Source of the DNA: Methanoregula sp.
GTDB lineage: Archaea; Halobacteriota; Methanomicrobia; Methanomicrobiales; Methanospirillaceae
Direction of reading: 5' to 3'
NCBI GenBank assembly: GCA_013331015.1
Contig: DUHF01000007.1
Span: forward strand, 1-16,318
Length of the DNA stretch: 16,318 nucleotides
In this document: positions 1-6,580 of the stretch, in pieces
Layout of the letters: every line of letters starts with the position of its first letter
How positions within the stretch are numbered: the first letter of the stretch is position 1
Notes under the pieces: model-generated
The model's input: the letters and a program-made list of their open reading frames with translations, nothing else
Told to the model about the DNA's origin: nothing
The model's database searches: none
Made by a program: the position numbers and the translations under genes

Positions 1-89
1 TCAGCCCGGTCAATGACCGCCCGTCCGCGCTGCGTGAGCAGCCCCTCGCTTCCCGGGCCGGAGCCCACCAGATATATCTTACCCACCAT
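1..89 (-). CDS. cobA: uroporphyrinogen-III C-methyltransferase, N-terminal fragment
   Basis: Only the first 29 codons are in the window; the gene runs off the left edge. The fragment begins MVGKIYLVGSGPGSEGLLTQ, the glycine-rich S-adenosylmethionine-binding signature (GxGPGxxxLLT) at the N-terminus of the tetrapyrrole methylase family. Family knowledge plus the hemB-hemL-hemC context points to the SUMT type, which methylates uroporphyrinogen III twice to give precorrin-2, precursor of siroheme, cobamides and F430. The ATG lies 11 bp inside the end of hemC, with GGGGATCA a few bases upstream as a possible Shine-Dalgarno, so translation is probably coupled to hemC. Other methylases of the family (CobI, CobJ, CobM, CbiF) share the motif, so the exact subfamily is inferred from neighbours. 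A fusion to uroporphyrinogen-III synthase downstream cannot be excluded. Confidence 0.8.
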   Translation of the reverse strand, partial: MVGKIYLVGSGPGSEGLLTQRGRAVIDRA

Positions 90-969
90 GCGTGATCCCC
101 AGTCTTCTGAATGCATCGTCAATTAAGTCCTGTGCCCGGCCCCGCAGGACGCGTCCCTGCACCCGGGCTTTGTCAAATGTCCTCACGTCCGCTTCAATCC
201 GCTCGGTGCGCCGGCCGTCAAGCGAGAGCACTTCTGCGATCAGGTGGCCGTCCCGGCAGAAGATCCCAAGGGGCGTGAAACACCCGCCACCCAGTTCCTC
301 CATCACCGCCCGCTCTGACATGACATCAGTACGGGTGCCGGGATGGTCGAGTGCCGCGAGCATCTCCTGCAGGGAGGGGTCTGCCCGCGATACCACCGCG
401 ATGGTTCCCTGGTTGGGCGACGGCACGAACGTTTCGGGATCCATGCGCTCTCCTTTGATGGTGAGCCCGAGTCGCTGGAGGCCAGCCTCTGCAAGCAGGA
501 TCGCATCGTATTCCCTCTCCGCAAGCTTCCGGAGACGCGTATCCACATTTCCCCGGAGATCCTTTATGGTCAGGTCCGGGTCATGCCGGAGAAACTGGGC
601 CCGGCGCCGTGTGCTTGACGTCCCGAGCAGACCGACAGCATCGATCGAATCATTGAAGGCAATAAAATCGGCGGGTGAGTCCCGCGCAAGAATCGCTGCC
701 GTCACCAGCCCGGACGGGCGGAATGCCGGAATGTCTTTCATGCTGTGCACCGCGCAATCGATCCTGCCTTCAAGGATTGCATCGTCAAGGGCACGGACAA
801 AGACCCCCTGCCCTCCGATCTCGTGGAGGGGGACCTGCGTTGTGGTGTCCCCCTGCGTGGCGATGATCTCGAACTTTGCGTCGATGCCGAGACGGGCAAG
901 TTTCTGCACGACCGTACTGGTCTGGGCAAGGGCGAGTTTGCTGCCCCGGGTCCCGATCCTTACCGGCAT
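79..969 (-). CDS. hemC: hydroxymethylbilane synthase (porphobilinogen deaminase)
   Basis: This cytosolic enzyme polymerises four porphobilinogens into hydroxymethylbilane. The 296-residue product is a normal length and begins with the family signature MPVRIGTRGSKLALAQ. Visible landmarks are HSMKD at 75-79 with the catalytic aspartate D79, GTSSTRR at 116-122, RGNVDTRL at 139-146, and LGGGCFTPLG with Cys230, the attachment site of the dipyrromethane cofactor. The reading frame stays open 48 codons further upstream, but that extension lies antisense-free inside hemL and has no family similarity, so the ATG at 969 is chosen. That start overlaps the hemL stop by 10 bp, and the hemC stop overlaps the next gene's start by 11 bp. 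No clear Shine-Dalgarno precedes it, which fits translational coupling in one operon. Confidence 0.97.
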   Translation of the reverse strand: MPVRIGTRGSKLALAQTSTVVQKLARLGIDAKFEIIATQGDTTTQVPLHEIGGQGVFVRALDDAILEGRIDCAVHSMKDIPAFRPSGLVTAAILARDSPADFIAFNDSIDAVGLLGTSSTRRRAQFLRHDPDLTIKDLRGNVDTRLRKLAEREYDAILLAEAGLQRLGLTIKGERMDPETFVPSPNQGTIAVVSRADPSLQEMLAALDHPGTRTDVMSERAVMEELGGGCFTPLGIFCRDGHLIAEVLSLDGRRTERIEADVRTFDKARVQGRVLRGRAQDLIDDAFRRLGITHGG

Positions 970-2210
970 TGGATGTACGCCTGTACGATGGTGGCGAGGT
1001 CGTCGTCGGTATGCGCTGCCGAGAGGAAATTGGTCTCGAACTGGGACGGGGGTAAAAAGACCTTGCATGCGAGCATCTTCTCCCAGAAGCGGGTAAATGC
1101 TGCCGTGTCGCACGTTTTTACTTCCCGGTAGTTCTTCGGGACCATGGGCCTGAAGAAATACTTGAACATCGAGCCGAGCCGGACAAAGGAACCCCCGGCC
1201 CTGTTGCCGATTGACTCTTCCATGGCCCGGGTCTTCTCGTCAAGGTTGTGGTAGATCTCGGGATGATCGTGGAGGTACTGGAGCATGGCAATCCCCGCGG
1301 TGAGCGAGAGCGGGTTACCGGAGAAGGTGCCGGCCTGGTATACCGGTCCCTGCGGCGATACCCATTCCATGATCTCGCGCCTCCCGCCAAATGCCCCGAT
1401 GGGAAGGCCGCCGCCGATGATCTTGCCAAGCGTTGTCAGGTCAGGCTGGACGCCGAACATCTTCTGCGCCCCGCCAATCCCGAGCCGGTAACCGGTGATG
1501 ACCTCGTCAAAGATCAGGAGTACGTCATGGGCTTTGGTGATCTCGCGGATCTCCTTGAGGTAATTGTCCTCCGGAAGAACCGGGCCGATATTTCCCATCA
1601 CCGGTTCGATGATGAATGCAGCGATATCGCGGTTCGATGAGAGGAGCGATTCCAGGGCTTCGGTGTCGTTGAAAGGTACCTGCCGGGTGTGGCTCACGAG
1701 ATCGGCAAGAACCCCCGCCGAGTCCGGAACCCCGGTTGTGGTTGCCCCGGAGCCGGCTTTTACCAGCACCGCGTCGTGGGCGCCGTGGAACCCGCCTTCA
1801 ACCTTGATTATGTCCTTTTTGCCGGTATACCCGCGGGCAACGCGGATGGCCGCCATTGTGGCTTCGGAGCCGCTCGACACAAAGCGGACCATGTCCATGC
1901 CGGGATGATCCTGCGTGATGAGTTTTGCAAACGCCGGTTCGAGCGGGGTGGGAGTGCCGTAGAGCCAGCCGAGATCCAGCTGGTCGGTGATTGCCTTCCT
2001 GACTGGCTGGGGGGCGTGGCCGAGCAGGAGCGGACCATAGGCCATGCAGCAGTCGATGAGCACGGCACCGTCAACGGTGGTCAGGTGCGCCCCGCTGGCA
2101 TAGGCCGTGTAGAACGGGTACGGCTTTATGGCCCGTACCGGGCTGCTCACGCCGCCGGGCATCAGGGTACTGGCTTCAGCAAACAGGTCTTTACTGGTAT
2201 TGTATTTCAC
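960..2210 (-). CDS. hemL: glutamate-1-semialdehyde 2,1-aminomutase
   Basis: This PLP enzyme isomerises glutamate-1-semialdehyde to 5-aminolevulinate in the C5 pathway. At 416 residues it has the usual length. It shows the fold-type I aminotransferase marks: SSGSEATM at 112-119 (phosphate binding), FDEVITGYR at 234-242 with the PLP-contacting D235, and LGKIIGGGLP at 261-270 where K263 is the Schiff-base lysine. The start codon is GTG and directly abuts the TAA of hemB with no spacer. A Shine-Dalgarno GAGGTGG lies about 6 bp upstream, inside the hemB end, supporting this start. The partner glutamyl-tRNA reductase (hemA), often adjacent in related genomes, is not in this window. Confidence 0.97.
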   Translation of the reverse strand: MKYNTSKDLFAEASTLMPGGVSSPVRAIKPYPFYTAYASGAHLTTVDGAVLIDCCMAYGPLLLGHAPQPVRKAITDQLDLGWLYGTPTPLEPAFAKLITQDHPGMDMVRFVSSGSEATMAAIRVARGYTGKKDIIKVEGGFHGAHDAVLVKAGSGATTTGVPDSAGVLADLVSHTRQVPFNDTEALESLLSSNRDIAAFIIEPVMGNIGPVLPEDNYLKEIREITKAHDVLLIFDEVITGYRLGIGGAQKMFGVQPDLTTLGKIIGGGLPIGAFGGRREIMEWVSPQGPVYQAGTFSGNPLSLTAGIAMLQYLHDHPEIYHNLDEKTRAMEESIGNRAGGSFVRLGSMFKYFFRPMVPKNYREVKTCDTAAFTRFWEKMLACKVFLPPSQFETNFLSAAHTDDDLATIVQAYIQCR

Positions 2211-3200
2211 TTAAATCCACCTCGCGGCATCGGCCGCAAAATATGTGATGATAAGGTCGGCCCCCGCCCGTTTTATACAGGTCAGGCTCTCGAGCACGGC
2301 CTCTTTCTCGTTCAGCCAGCCGTTTGCGGCAGCACTTTTGATCATGGAATATTCCCCGCTCACCTGGTAGGCAGCGACCGGCAACCCGAGCGATGCAACC
2401 TCGGCAAGGATATCGAGATAGAACCCGGCGGGTTTCACCATCAGGATGTCGGCGCCCTCGTCGGCATCGAGCTGGGATTCAAGGATCGCCTCCCGGCTGT
2501 TGGCCGGGTGGATCTGGTAGGTGGACCGGTCGCCAAACGAAAACCCGGAGCCCGCAGCCTCACGGAACGGGCCGTAGAACGCAGACGCGAACTTGGTGGA
2601 GTAGGACATGATGAGGACCTCTTCCTGGCCTTCAGCGTCGAGCGCCGCCCGGATTGACCCGACAACGCCGTCAAGCATGCAGGACGGGGCAACGATGTCT
2701 GCCCCGCTCTTTGCGTGGCTGACGGCAATCCGGTTCATCAGTTCAAGCGAGGGGTCGTTTAAGAGATCGGTGCCGTACCGTGACGTGCCGATGATCCCGC
2801 AATGGCCATGGTCGGTATACTCGCAGGCACAGACATCGGTGATGACCACCATCTCCGGCACTGCTTTCTTCACTTCCCGGACTGCCTGCTGGACCACTCC
2901 CTCCGGGTCGTATGCAGATGTACCGACCGCGTCCTTCTGCTTTGGGATGCCAAAGAGCAGGACCGACCGTATGCCAAGATTCCAGAGCCCGAGCGCCACC
3001 TCAGCGATTCCGGAGACGGGGTACCGGAACTGGCCGGGCATCGCAGCAATGGGTTTTGGAACCGTGATGAGCTCGTCAACGAAAAGCGGGGCGACAAGAT
3101 CGTTTTTCGACACCGTGATCTCGCGCAGGAGCGGCTGGATATGCCTCGACCGCGACCGCCTCATCCGCCGCTTGGGAAAGATACTCAAGAGAACCGTCAC
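2211..3200 (-). CDS. hemB: porphobilinogen synthase (5-aminolevulinate dehydratase)
   Basis: Condenses two 5-aminolevulinates to porphobilinogen; first gene of the leftward tetrapyrrole operon. The 329-residue product has the zinc-type metal site DVCACEYTDHGHCG at 122-135 (Cys124, Cys126, Cys134) and both Schiff-base lysines, K203 in SYSTKFASAFYGPFR and K256 in LMVKPAGFYLDI. The predicted start is GTG, giving MTVLLSIFPKRRMRR; the family usually starts close to the FPKRRMRR element, so the true start could be a few codons later (ATG at 3164 would lose that element). The loop usually written APSDMMDG is APSCMLDG here (172-179), putting an extra cysteine in a conserved region. A TATA-like promoter lies 40-60 bp upstream. 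Confidence 0.96.
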   Translation of the reverse strand: MTVLLSIFPKRRMRRSRSRHIQPLLREITVSKNDLVAPLFVDELITVPKPIAAMPGQFRYPVSGIAEVALGLWNLGIRSVLLFGIPKQKDAVGTSAYDPEGVVQQAVREVKKAVPEMVVITDVCACEYTDHGHCGIIGTSRYGTDLLNDPSLELMNRIAVSHAKSGADIVAPSCMLDGVVGSIRAALDAEGQEEVLIMSYSTKFASAFYGPFREAAGSGFSFGDRSTYQIHPANSREAILESQLDADEGADILMVKPAGFYLDILAEVASLGLPVAAYQVSGEYSMIKSAAANGWLNEKEAVLESLTCIKRAGADLIITYFAADAARWI

Positions 3201-3234
3201 ACCCCGCTTTTTTATCAGGTACAGTTTTTTTCTA

Positions 3235-3262
3235 ATCCATTAGTATTTATGGTTATATTACC
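3235..3262 (-). promoter_or_regulatory. probable TATA promoter of the hemB operon
   Basis: Read on the minus strand the stretch gives GGTAATATAACCATAAATAC, with two overlapping archaeal box-A-like sequences. A start site about 25 bp downstream would fall near 3220-3230, leaving a 20-30 nt leader before the hemB GTG. It overlaps the last codon of the upstream flavoprotein gene, so the hem operon can be transcribed independently of it. Assigned by position and composition only. Confidence 0.5.
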
Positions 3263-3989
3263 GGTCGCCGGTCTTTTCTGCACCCTGACCCTTAAGGGCG
3301 CAGGAAAGCCAAAGCGAACTGGCAACCAGGTTTTCAAGGTCTTCTTTTGTGTACCGGTTCGCCTCGATCTGTGCCCAGTCTTTCGTGGTGTCCTCATCAT
3401 TCTCTCCAACCCACGAAGCGATTGCAATCTCCGGGATGTGAAACCCGAGCCAGGAGAAGAAGTTGAGCAGGTTTCCGGAAACGTGCTGGACCCCGTCAAC
3501 GTGCCCGATGACGATGAGACCGGCCACCTTGTTTTTGATCATCCGGTTGCCAAACCATGACTGCTGGTTCTCGATTGAGTTCATCCGCTCGATGAACTTC
3601 TGGATGAGTGCCGAGTGATTGTTCCACCGGATAGGCGTTGCAAGGATCAGGATGTCACAGCCGATCACCGCATCATAGACTTCCTGCATCTGGTCGTCAT
3701 CGTATTTCATCGAGCTCTGGCAGGGGTACGTGCAGAACGACGGGTCTTCAGAATAGTTACCCTCGCAGTCATGGATGATGAGATCCTTGAGCCGGATGAG
3801 GTTGGTCCTGCAGCCAAAACCGGTATACTGCTCAAGGGCCCGGGTAAGGAGCCGTTCCGACTTGCTCATGCCCGGTTGCTGCCGGCTTGACCCGGATATT
3901 CCCAGGACGTTTATTGAGCGGCAGACATTCCGGTCCGGCACCGGAATGACGTTGACCCCGAACTTTCTCCCGACAAGAGGTGCTGGCAT
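3258..3989 (-). CDS. flavodoxin-fold NAD(P)H-dependent FMN oxidoreductase
   Basis: A 243-residue protein of the NADPH-dependent FMN reductase / flavodoxin-like superfamily. After a 25-residue N-terminal extension comes the first strand and phosphate loop, INVLGISGSSRQ (26-37), then ATPIRWNNHSALIQKFIERM (117-136), the flavin-contacting segment typical of these reductases. Three cysteines at 75, 86 and 90 (C-x10-C-x3-C) sit where iron-sulfur flavoproteins of methanogens carry a compact Fe-S cysteine motif, but the spacing is not the classical one, so an Fe-S cluster is only a possibility. The substrate is unknown; the nearby nitroreductase suggests a small redox or detoxification neighbourhood. 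A GTG at residue 17 is an alternative start that would shorten the extension. A TATA-like AATTTATCG lies only about 25 bp before the ATG, so the message may be leaderless. Confidence 0.85.
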   Translation of the reverse strand: MPAPLVGRKFGVNVIPVPDRNVCRSINVLGISGSSRQQPGMSKSERLLTRALEQYTGFGCRTNLIRLKDLIIHDCEGNYSEDPSFCTYPCQSSMKYDDDQMQEVYDAVIGCDILILATPIRWNNHSALIQKFIERMNSIENQQSWFGNRMIKNKVAGLIVIGHVDGVQHVSGNLLNFFSWLGFHIPEIAIASWVGENDEDTTKDWAQIEANRYTKEDLENLVASSLWLSCALKGQGAEKTGDR

Positions 3990-4008
3990 AGTTTAGTATC
4001 CTGATGCC

Positions 4009-4020
4009 AGCGATAAATTC
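4009..4020 (-). promoter_or_regulatory. TATA-like box for the flavoprotein gene
   Basis: On the minus strand the sequence GAATTTATCGC is centred about 26 bp upstream of the ATG at 3989. That spacing is what separates box A from the transcription start in archaea, so transcription would begin at or almost at the start codon. Confidence 0.45.
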
Positions 4021-4060
4021 CTTTTCCCCCTTTGGCCCCAGACGTCATCATTTCACAAAA

Positions 4061-4074
4061 TTTTACCGGTAAAA
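4061..4074. promoter_or_regulatory. perfect 14-bp palindrome, candidate operator
   Basis: TTTTACCGGTAAAA is a perfect palindrome in the 161-bp divergent spacer between the flavoprotein gene and the small ORF at 4151. It is followed at once by a second partial half-site (AAAACCGG). It lies about 45 bp upstream of the flavoprotein TATA-like box. Such a dyad suits a dimeric helix-turn-helix regulator; no regulator gene is adjacent, so its binding protein is unknown. Confidence 0.4.
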
Positions 4075-4150
4075 CCGGGAGCCGCTTCCCGCGCCGGGGC
4101 CGGGTGAGCAGAGCCATGCATTCAGCGGCAGGGCGAGATCGCAGATTGGG

Positions 4151-4333
4151 GTGAGGGTGAACAAGGGTGACCCCCTGAGGTCCGGTTCGCTGAAAAGTTC
4201 ACTCAAACAGGATATCGTGGAGATAATCGTTGCCAAAGACACAAGCCTCGTGGTTCTCCAAATGACCGGGCCCTATGCGGATTATGCACTGCCCAGGGAT
4301 CTGGCAGAAAAGGCCTATCTTAAACTTCCGTGA
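4151..4333 (+). CDS. small hypothetical protein
   Basis: A 60-codon open frame starting at GTG, with an alternative GTG two codons later (4157) that has GGGGTGAG just upstream and may be the better start. I do not recognise the protein. The middle (KQDIVEIIVAKDTSLVVLQM) reads like two hydrophobic strands, followed by a charged segment DLAEKAYLKLP. Codon usage resembles neighbouring genes, with G/C in most third positions. An oligo-T run about 25 bp after the stop could end its transcript. It is divergent from the flavoprotein gene and co-oriented with the nitroreductase. It may be a real small protein or a chance frame. Confidence 0.4.
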   Translation: MRVNKGDPLRSGSLKSSLKQDIVEIIVAKDTSLVVLQMTGPYADYALPRDLAEKAYLKLP

Positions 4334-4356
4334 AGGAAAAACCGGACAATCCCACA

Positions 4357-4366
4357 TTTTTTTAAT
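4357..4366 (+). promoter_or_regulatory. T-run / TATA-like element before the nitroreductase
   Basis: TTTTTTTAAT lies 56-65 bp before the ATG at 4422. It can serve as box A for the nitroreductase, giving a leader of roughly 35 nt, and its T-run could also terminate a transcript from the small ORF ending at 4333. Confidence 0.35.
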
Positions 4367-4421
4367 CCCAAAGACGAACGATTACCATATCAGCGCGTTG
4401 GTGTTGAGAGGGTTTTGTGAG

Positions 4422-5021
4422 ATGGAGTTCAAAGATATTGTCATGCAGCGGTATGCTACCAAGCAGTTCGATGGCCGGATGATCGATGAGCAGGCGCTTT
4501 TTTTGCTGCTCGATATCATCCGGTACTCCCCGTCCGCATTCAACCTCCAGCCCTGGAAGATCAAGGTCATCTCCGCAAGCCGGATCAAGGCAAGCCTCAG
4601 GCCGCATGCCAATGACCAGCCGCAGATCACCACCTGCTCGCACCTGCTGGTTTTCTGCGCCAATACCGAGCTCGAACCCTTGATCGACAAGGTGCTTTGG
4701 GGTATGGAGCAGTCCGGTATGCCAAAGGAGATGGTCGGGCAGTATGCCGGCATGATCAAGGGATATATCGGCTCGATGACGCCCGAGCAACGGATGGGAT
4801 TTGCCCGCGAGCAGATCTATATCGCGCTCGGCAACGCGGTCAATGGCGCAAAGTCGCTTGGGTTTGACTCCTGCCCGATGGGCGGGTTCGACCCGGTGGC
4901 CTTTGCGGAAGTGCTCTTCCTGCCCGAGGAATATGTGCCGGTCGTTCTCTGCGCCATCGGGTATGCTGCCGACCAGCCGCCGGCCAAGTGGCGGCTGCCA
5001 CGGGAAGATGTCTTCTTCTGA
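4422..5021 (+). CDS. nitroreductase family protein (NfsB-like, FMN-dependent)
   Basis: A 199-residue flavoprotein of the nitroreductase superfamily, members of which are FMN-bound homodimers reducing nitro groups, quinones or other acceptors with NAD(P)H. Family marks are the N-terminal MQRYATKQFDG (8-18, FMN phosphate contacts at R10/K14), YSPSAFNLQPW (35-45), the helix REQIYIALGNAVNGAKSLGFDSCPMGGFD, and a C-terminal GYAADQPPAKWRLPREDVFF ending. The ATG at 4422 is chosen because the family motif begins there; the frame is open 49 codons further upstream but without similarity. A purine-rich GAGAGG about 12 bp upstream is a weak Shine-Dalgarno. The physiological acceptor cannot be told from sequence. 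It is not obviously in an operon. Confidence 0.92.
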   Translation: MEFKDIVMQRYATKQFDGRMIDEQALFLLLDIIRYSPSAFNLQPWKIKVISASRIKASLRPHANDQPQITTCSHLLVFCANTELEPLIDKVLWGMEQSGMPKEMVGQYAGMIKGYIGSMTPEQRMGFAREQIYIALGNAVNGAKSLGFDSCPMGGFDPVAFAEVLFLPEEYVPVVLCAIGYAADQPPAKWRLPREDVFF

Positions 5022-5767
5022 AGGCAGAGTTTTTTGCCCTGCAACGATCACCGGGAAGTCCACGGCATTCCTTTTTTTTGCCCCGGTTGAGCCAGTGCAT
5101 GCACTACGGATTCAGATCTGGAAAAGGACTGAATGTCCCGGCCAGCAGGAAATCACCTTTCACCTGCCCGATCAGATTCCCAATCTTTCCTTTGGTCCGG
5201 GGGCAACAGGGTTTGCAGAGCCGGGGTATGAATCCATCGTGACTAAAAAAAATCCGCATGAAGTCAAAGACATCGCACCCGAGAAATGAAATTTTTGCTT
5301 TGTGAATTTTAATTTCCGGTCGAGTTGAACATCTTCGACAAAACTAAAAAAAAACCCTGACTAAATCTTCGAACTCCCGCGTTCCACGGGCGATCTTTGG
5401 GTTTCAGTGCGTGGCTTTCGGGTACCTGCTGATACTGACAAAAAATACCAATCAAACACCAGAAACGCGCCACGGATACCGTCCTGATACCCGATTTTGA
5501 TCCGGCCTGCCCGGCGAATTAAGTCCGGTTAGCGCAGTTTTTGCATTCGCCGTAGATCTGCCAGACGGGGGCAGGAACGAGCGTTTTCTGGAGTGGAAAG
5601 CAGGGTGATCCGGTAAATTCGGCAATTTTTCAGGTTCCCGAAACCGGCGGTGTTTTTTAAAAACGGTCTTAAAAGTCCCTGTTTGCCAAACGGAGCCCAT
5701 TTTAAAGATGAGCCTCCCGGCCGGGGGAGGCATTCCCCCATAGCCGGTTCTTCGTAGGAGGGACCGG
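5022..5767. other. 746-bp stretch without a supported gene
   Basis: No frame here reads like a protein: the open frames are tails of the nitroreductase shadow frame (to 5289) or basic, low-complexity minus-strand frames. It contains a T-run after the nitroreductase (5071-5079) that may be its terminator, a perfect 12-bp palindrome AGTGCATGCACT at 5094-5105, A-rich runs at 5345-5354, a near-palindrome GTTTTTTAAAAAC at about 5653-5665, and strong GC-rich hairpins from 5713 on. Base composition is lower in GC than the flanking genes. It may include a 3' region of the minus-strand gene at 5768 or decayed coding DNA. Confidence 0.5.
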
Positions 5768-5809
5768 CTACGGGGTATGTGGCGGGAGGGGATTCCCCAT
5801 AGAATCCCC
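5713..5809. repeat. cluster of three GC-rich inverted repeats
   Basis: Three stems lie within 97 bp. CCTCCC/GGGAGG pairs across 5713-5718 and 5725-5730. TAGCCGGT at 5741-5748 pairs perfectly with ACCGGCTA at 5763-5770, and the stem extends past one A.C mismatch through CCCC/GGGG to 5736-5775 with a 14-nt loop. GGGGATTC at 5788-5795 pairs perfectly with GAATCCCC at 5802-5809 over a 6-nt loop. The middle hairpin covers the stop codon of the minus-strand gene at 5768, so on that strand the cluster sits exactly at the 3' end and may act as an mRNA end structure. Confidence 0.6.
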
Positions 5810-6232
5810 AGAACTGGCATGTACGATCCCTGGCGGGACAACAGGTACTCCTGGTCCCGCCCCGGGCTTCGGCACCGGTGATTTCTCCGGTAGCGGCTGT
5901 CCATCCCGCCCAAGTTCCACGAGGCCGGTATCGCAGACCCGGAAGAACCGGAACGCGTACGCGGATGAGCAGTACCAGAGCTCCCGGGAGATCTCTCGCG
6001 ATGACGGGAAGAGGCGGAGTCCGGCGATCTCAACTGCCGCCTCGCGCTCCAGCCAGCGGATCGTGCAGCGAAGGTACCGCATCCGTTTGATCTTCACCGG
6101 TGCAAAAATTTCCGGAGTGGTGATGGCAAAGTCGGCGTTCATCCCCGGGCCGCGCTCGTAGTACTGTACGTCGCCGCGCTGCCGGGCGATCGGGTCTGCC
6201 TTTTTTAGTGCCTTGACCGGATGCCGGCTCAT
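5768..6232 (-). CDS. conserved-looking hypothetical protein
   Basis: A 154-residue frame starting at ATG with a weak GGAG about 9-12 bp upstream. I do not recognise a named family with certainty. It has a basic N-terminus (MSRHPVKALKKADPIARQRG), a compact central region with strand-like ADFAITTPEIFAPVKIKRMRYLRC (split here: residues 33-56), an acidic-basic helix WLEREAAVEIAGLRLF, then RELWYCSSAYAFRFFRVCDTGLVELG, and a proline/glycine-rich tail after residue 115. The alternation D...VKIK followed by a helix and aromatic strand is reminiscent of small restriction-endonuclease-like folds, but the acidic residue expected before the lysine is absent, so this is only a hint. The last 40 residues are encoded by hairpin-forming DNA, so the natural C-terminus may have been extended over a repeat. 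Confidence 0.6.
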   Translation of the reverse strand: MSRHPVKALKKADPIARQRGDVQYYERGPGMNADFAITTPEIFAPVKIKRMRYLRCTIRWLEREAAVEIAGLRLFPSSREISRELWYCSSAYAFRFFRVCDTGLVELGRDGQPLPEKSPVPKPGAGPGVPVVPPGIVHASSGDSMGNPLPPHTP

Positions 6233-6362
6233 GAGGCGGCTCCGGAATATCTTACTGAAGGATTCTTTTTCTTTTGTATGGTATCATCGCCTTTTGATTT
6301 TTCATGGGAACCGGTTGCCGGTATTTTGAAAGGGGCCGGATGTTTCCGGAATTATTTTTCGC

Positions 6363-6376
6363 ATAAATTATATATG
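6363..6376. promoter_or_regulatory. orphan strong TATA-like box
   Basis: The stretch TAAATTATATATGC is the most TATA-like sequence of the 6.2-6.9 kb spacer and is nearly symmetric, so it could fire in either direction. On the plus strand a start near 6400 would transcribe the hairpin region 6525-6586 with no long ORF; on the minus strand it lies about 130 bp before the hypothetical gene at 6232. Confidence 0.4.
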
Positions 6377-6551
6377 CTTTGTAGTTGGGAGTTGATGTTT
6401 GTTGGAGAGCGACAGTTCTGAATGAAAAACCCAAAATCTTTTCTGGCAGGGTCCGGATATGTCACCGTTCGAGCCTAAGCACACTGATGAAGAATTCCCG
6501 TGTATCAAAAATCCAGAAAAATGGGACGCAACAACCTCTTGTGTATCGCTG

Positions 6552-6580
6552 GTGAGACACAAGACCTCTTTGTGTCTCAC
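6552..6580. repeat. perfect 11-bp inverted repeat, possible RNA hairpin
   Basis: GTGAGACACAA at 6552-6562 and TTGTGTCTCAC at 6570-6580 are exact reverse complements separated by a 7-nt loop GACCTCT. An outer pair GCAACA (6525-6530) and TGTTGC (6581-6586) can close a larger structure. A short direct repeat (CTCTTGTGT / CTCTTTGTGT) is also present. The element sits outside any supported gene; it could be part of a non-coding RNA, a terminator or a mobile-element end. Confidence 0.55.

Noticed and set aside
92..1096. 334-codon plus-strand frame opposite hemC
   Set aside because: Arg/Ser-rich shadow of a high-GC gene on the other strand; hemC has clear catalytic motifs.
1689..2657. 322-codon plus-strand frame opposite hemL and hemB
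   Set aside because: Spans two confirmed genes antisense and has no family-like motifs.
4801..5289. 162-codon plus-strand frame running past the nitroreductase
   Set aside because: Shadow frame in its first half; the tail has no recognisable domain or start signal.
5365..5400. tRNA T-arm-like string (TTCGAACTCCCGC) suggesting an attachment site
   Set aside because: No acceptor, D or anticodon arm can be built around it, and no integrase is present.
5452..6033. 193-codon minus-strand frame overlapping the hypothetical gene
   Set aside because: Arg/Ser/Pro-rich composition typical of a shadow frame, and it overlaps the better frame at 5768-6232.
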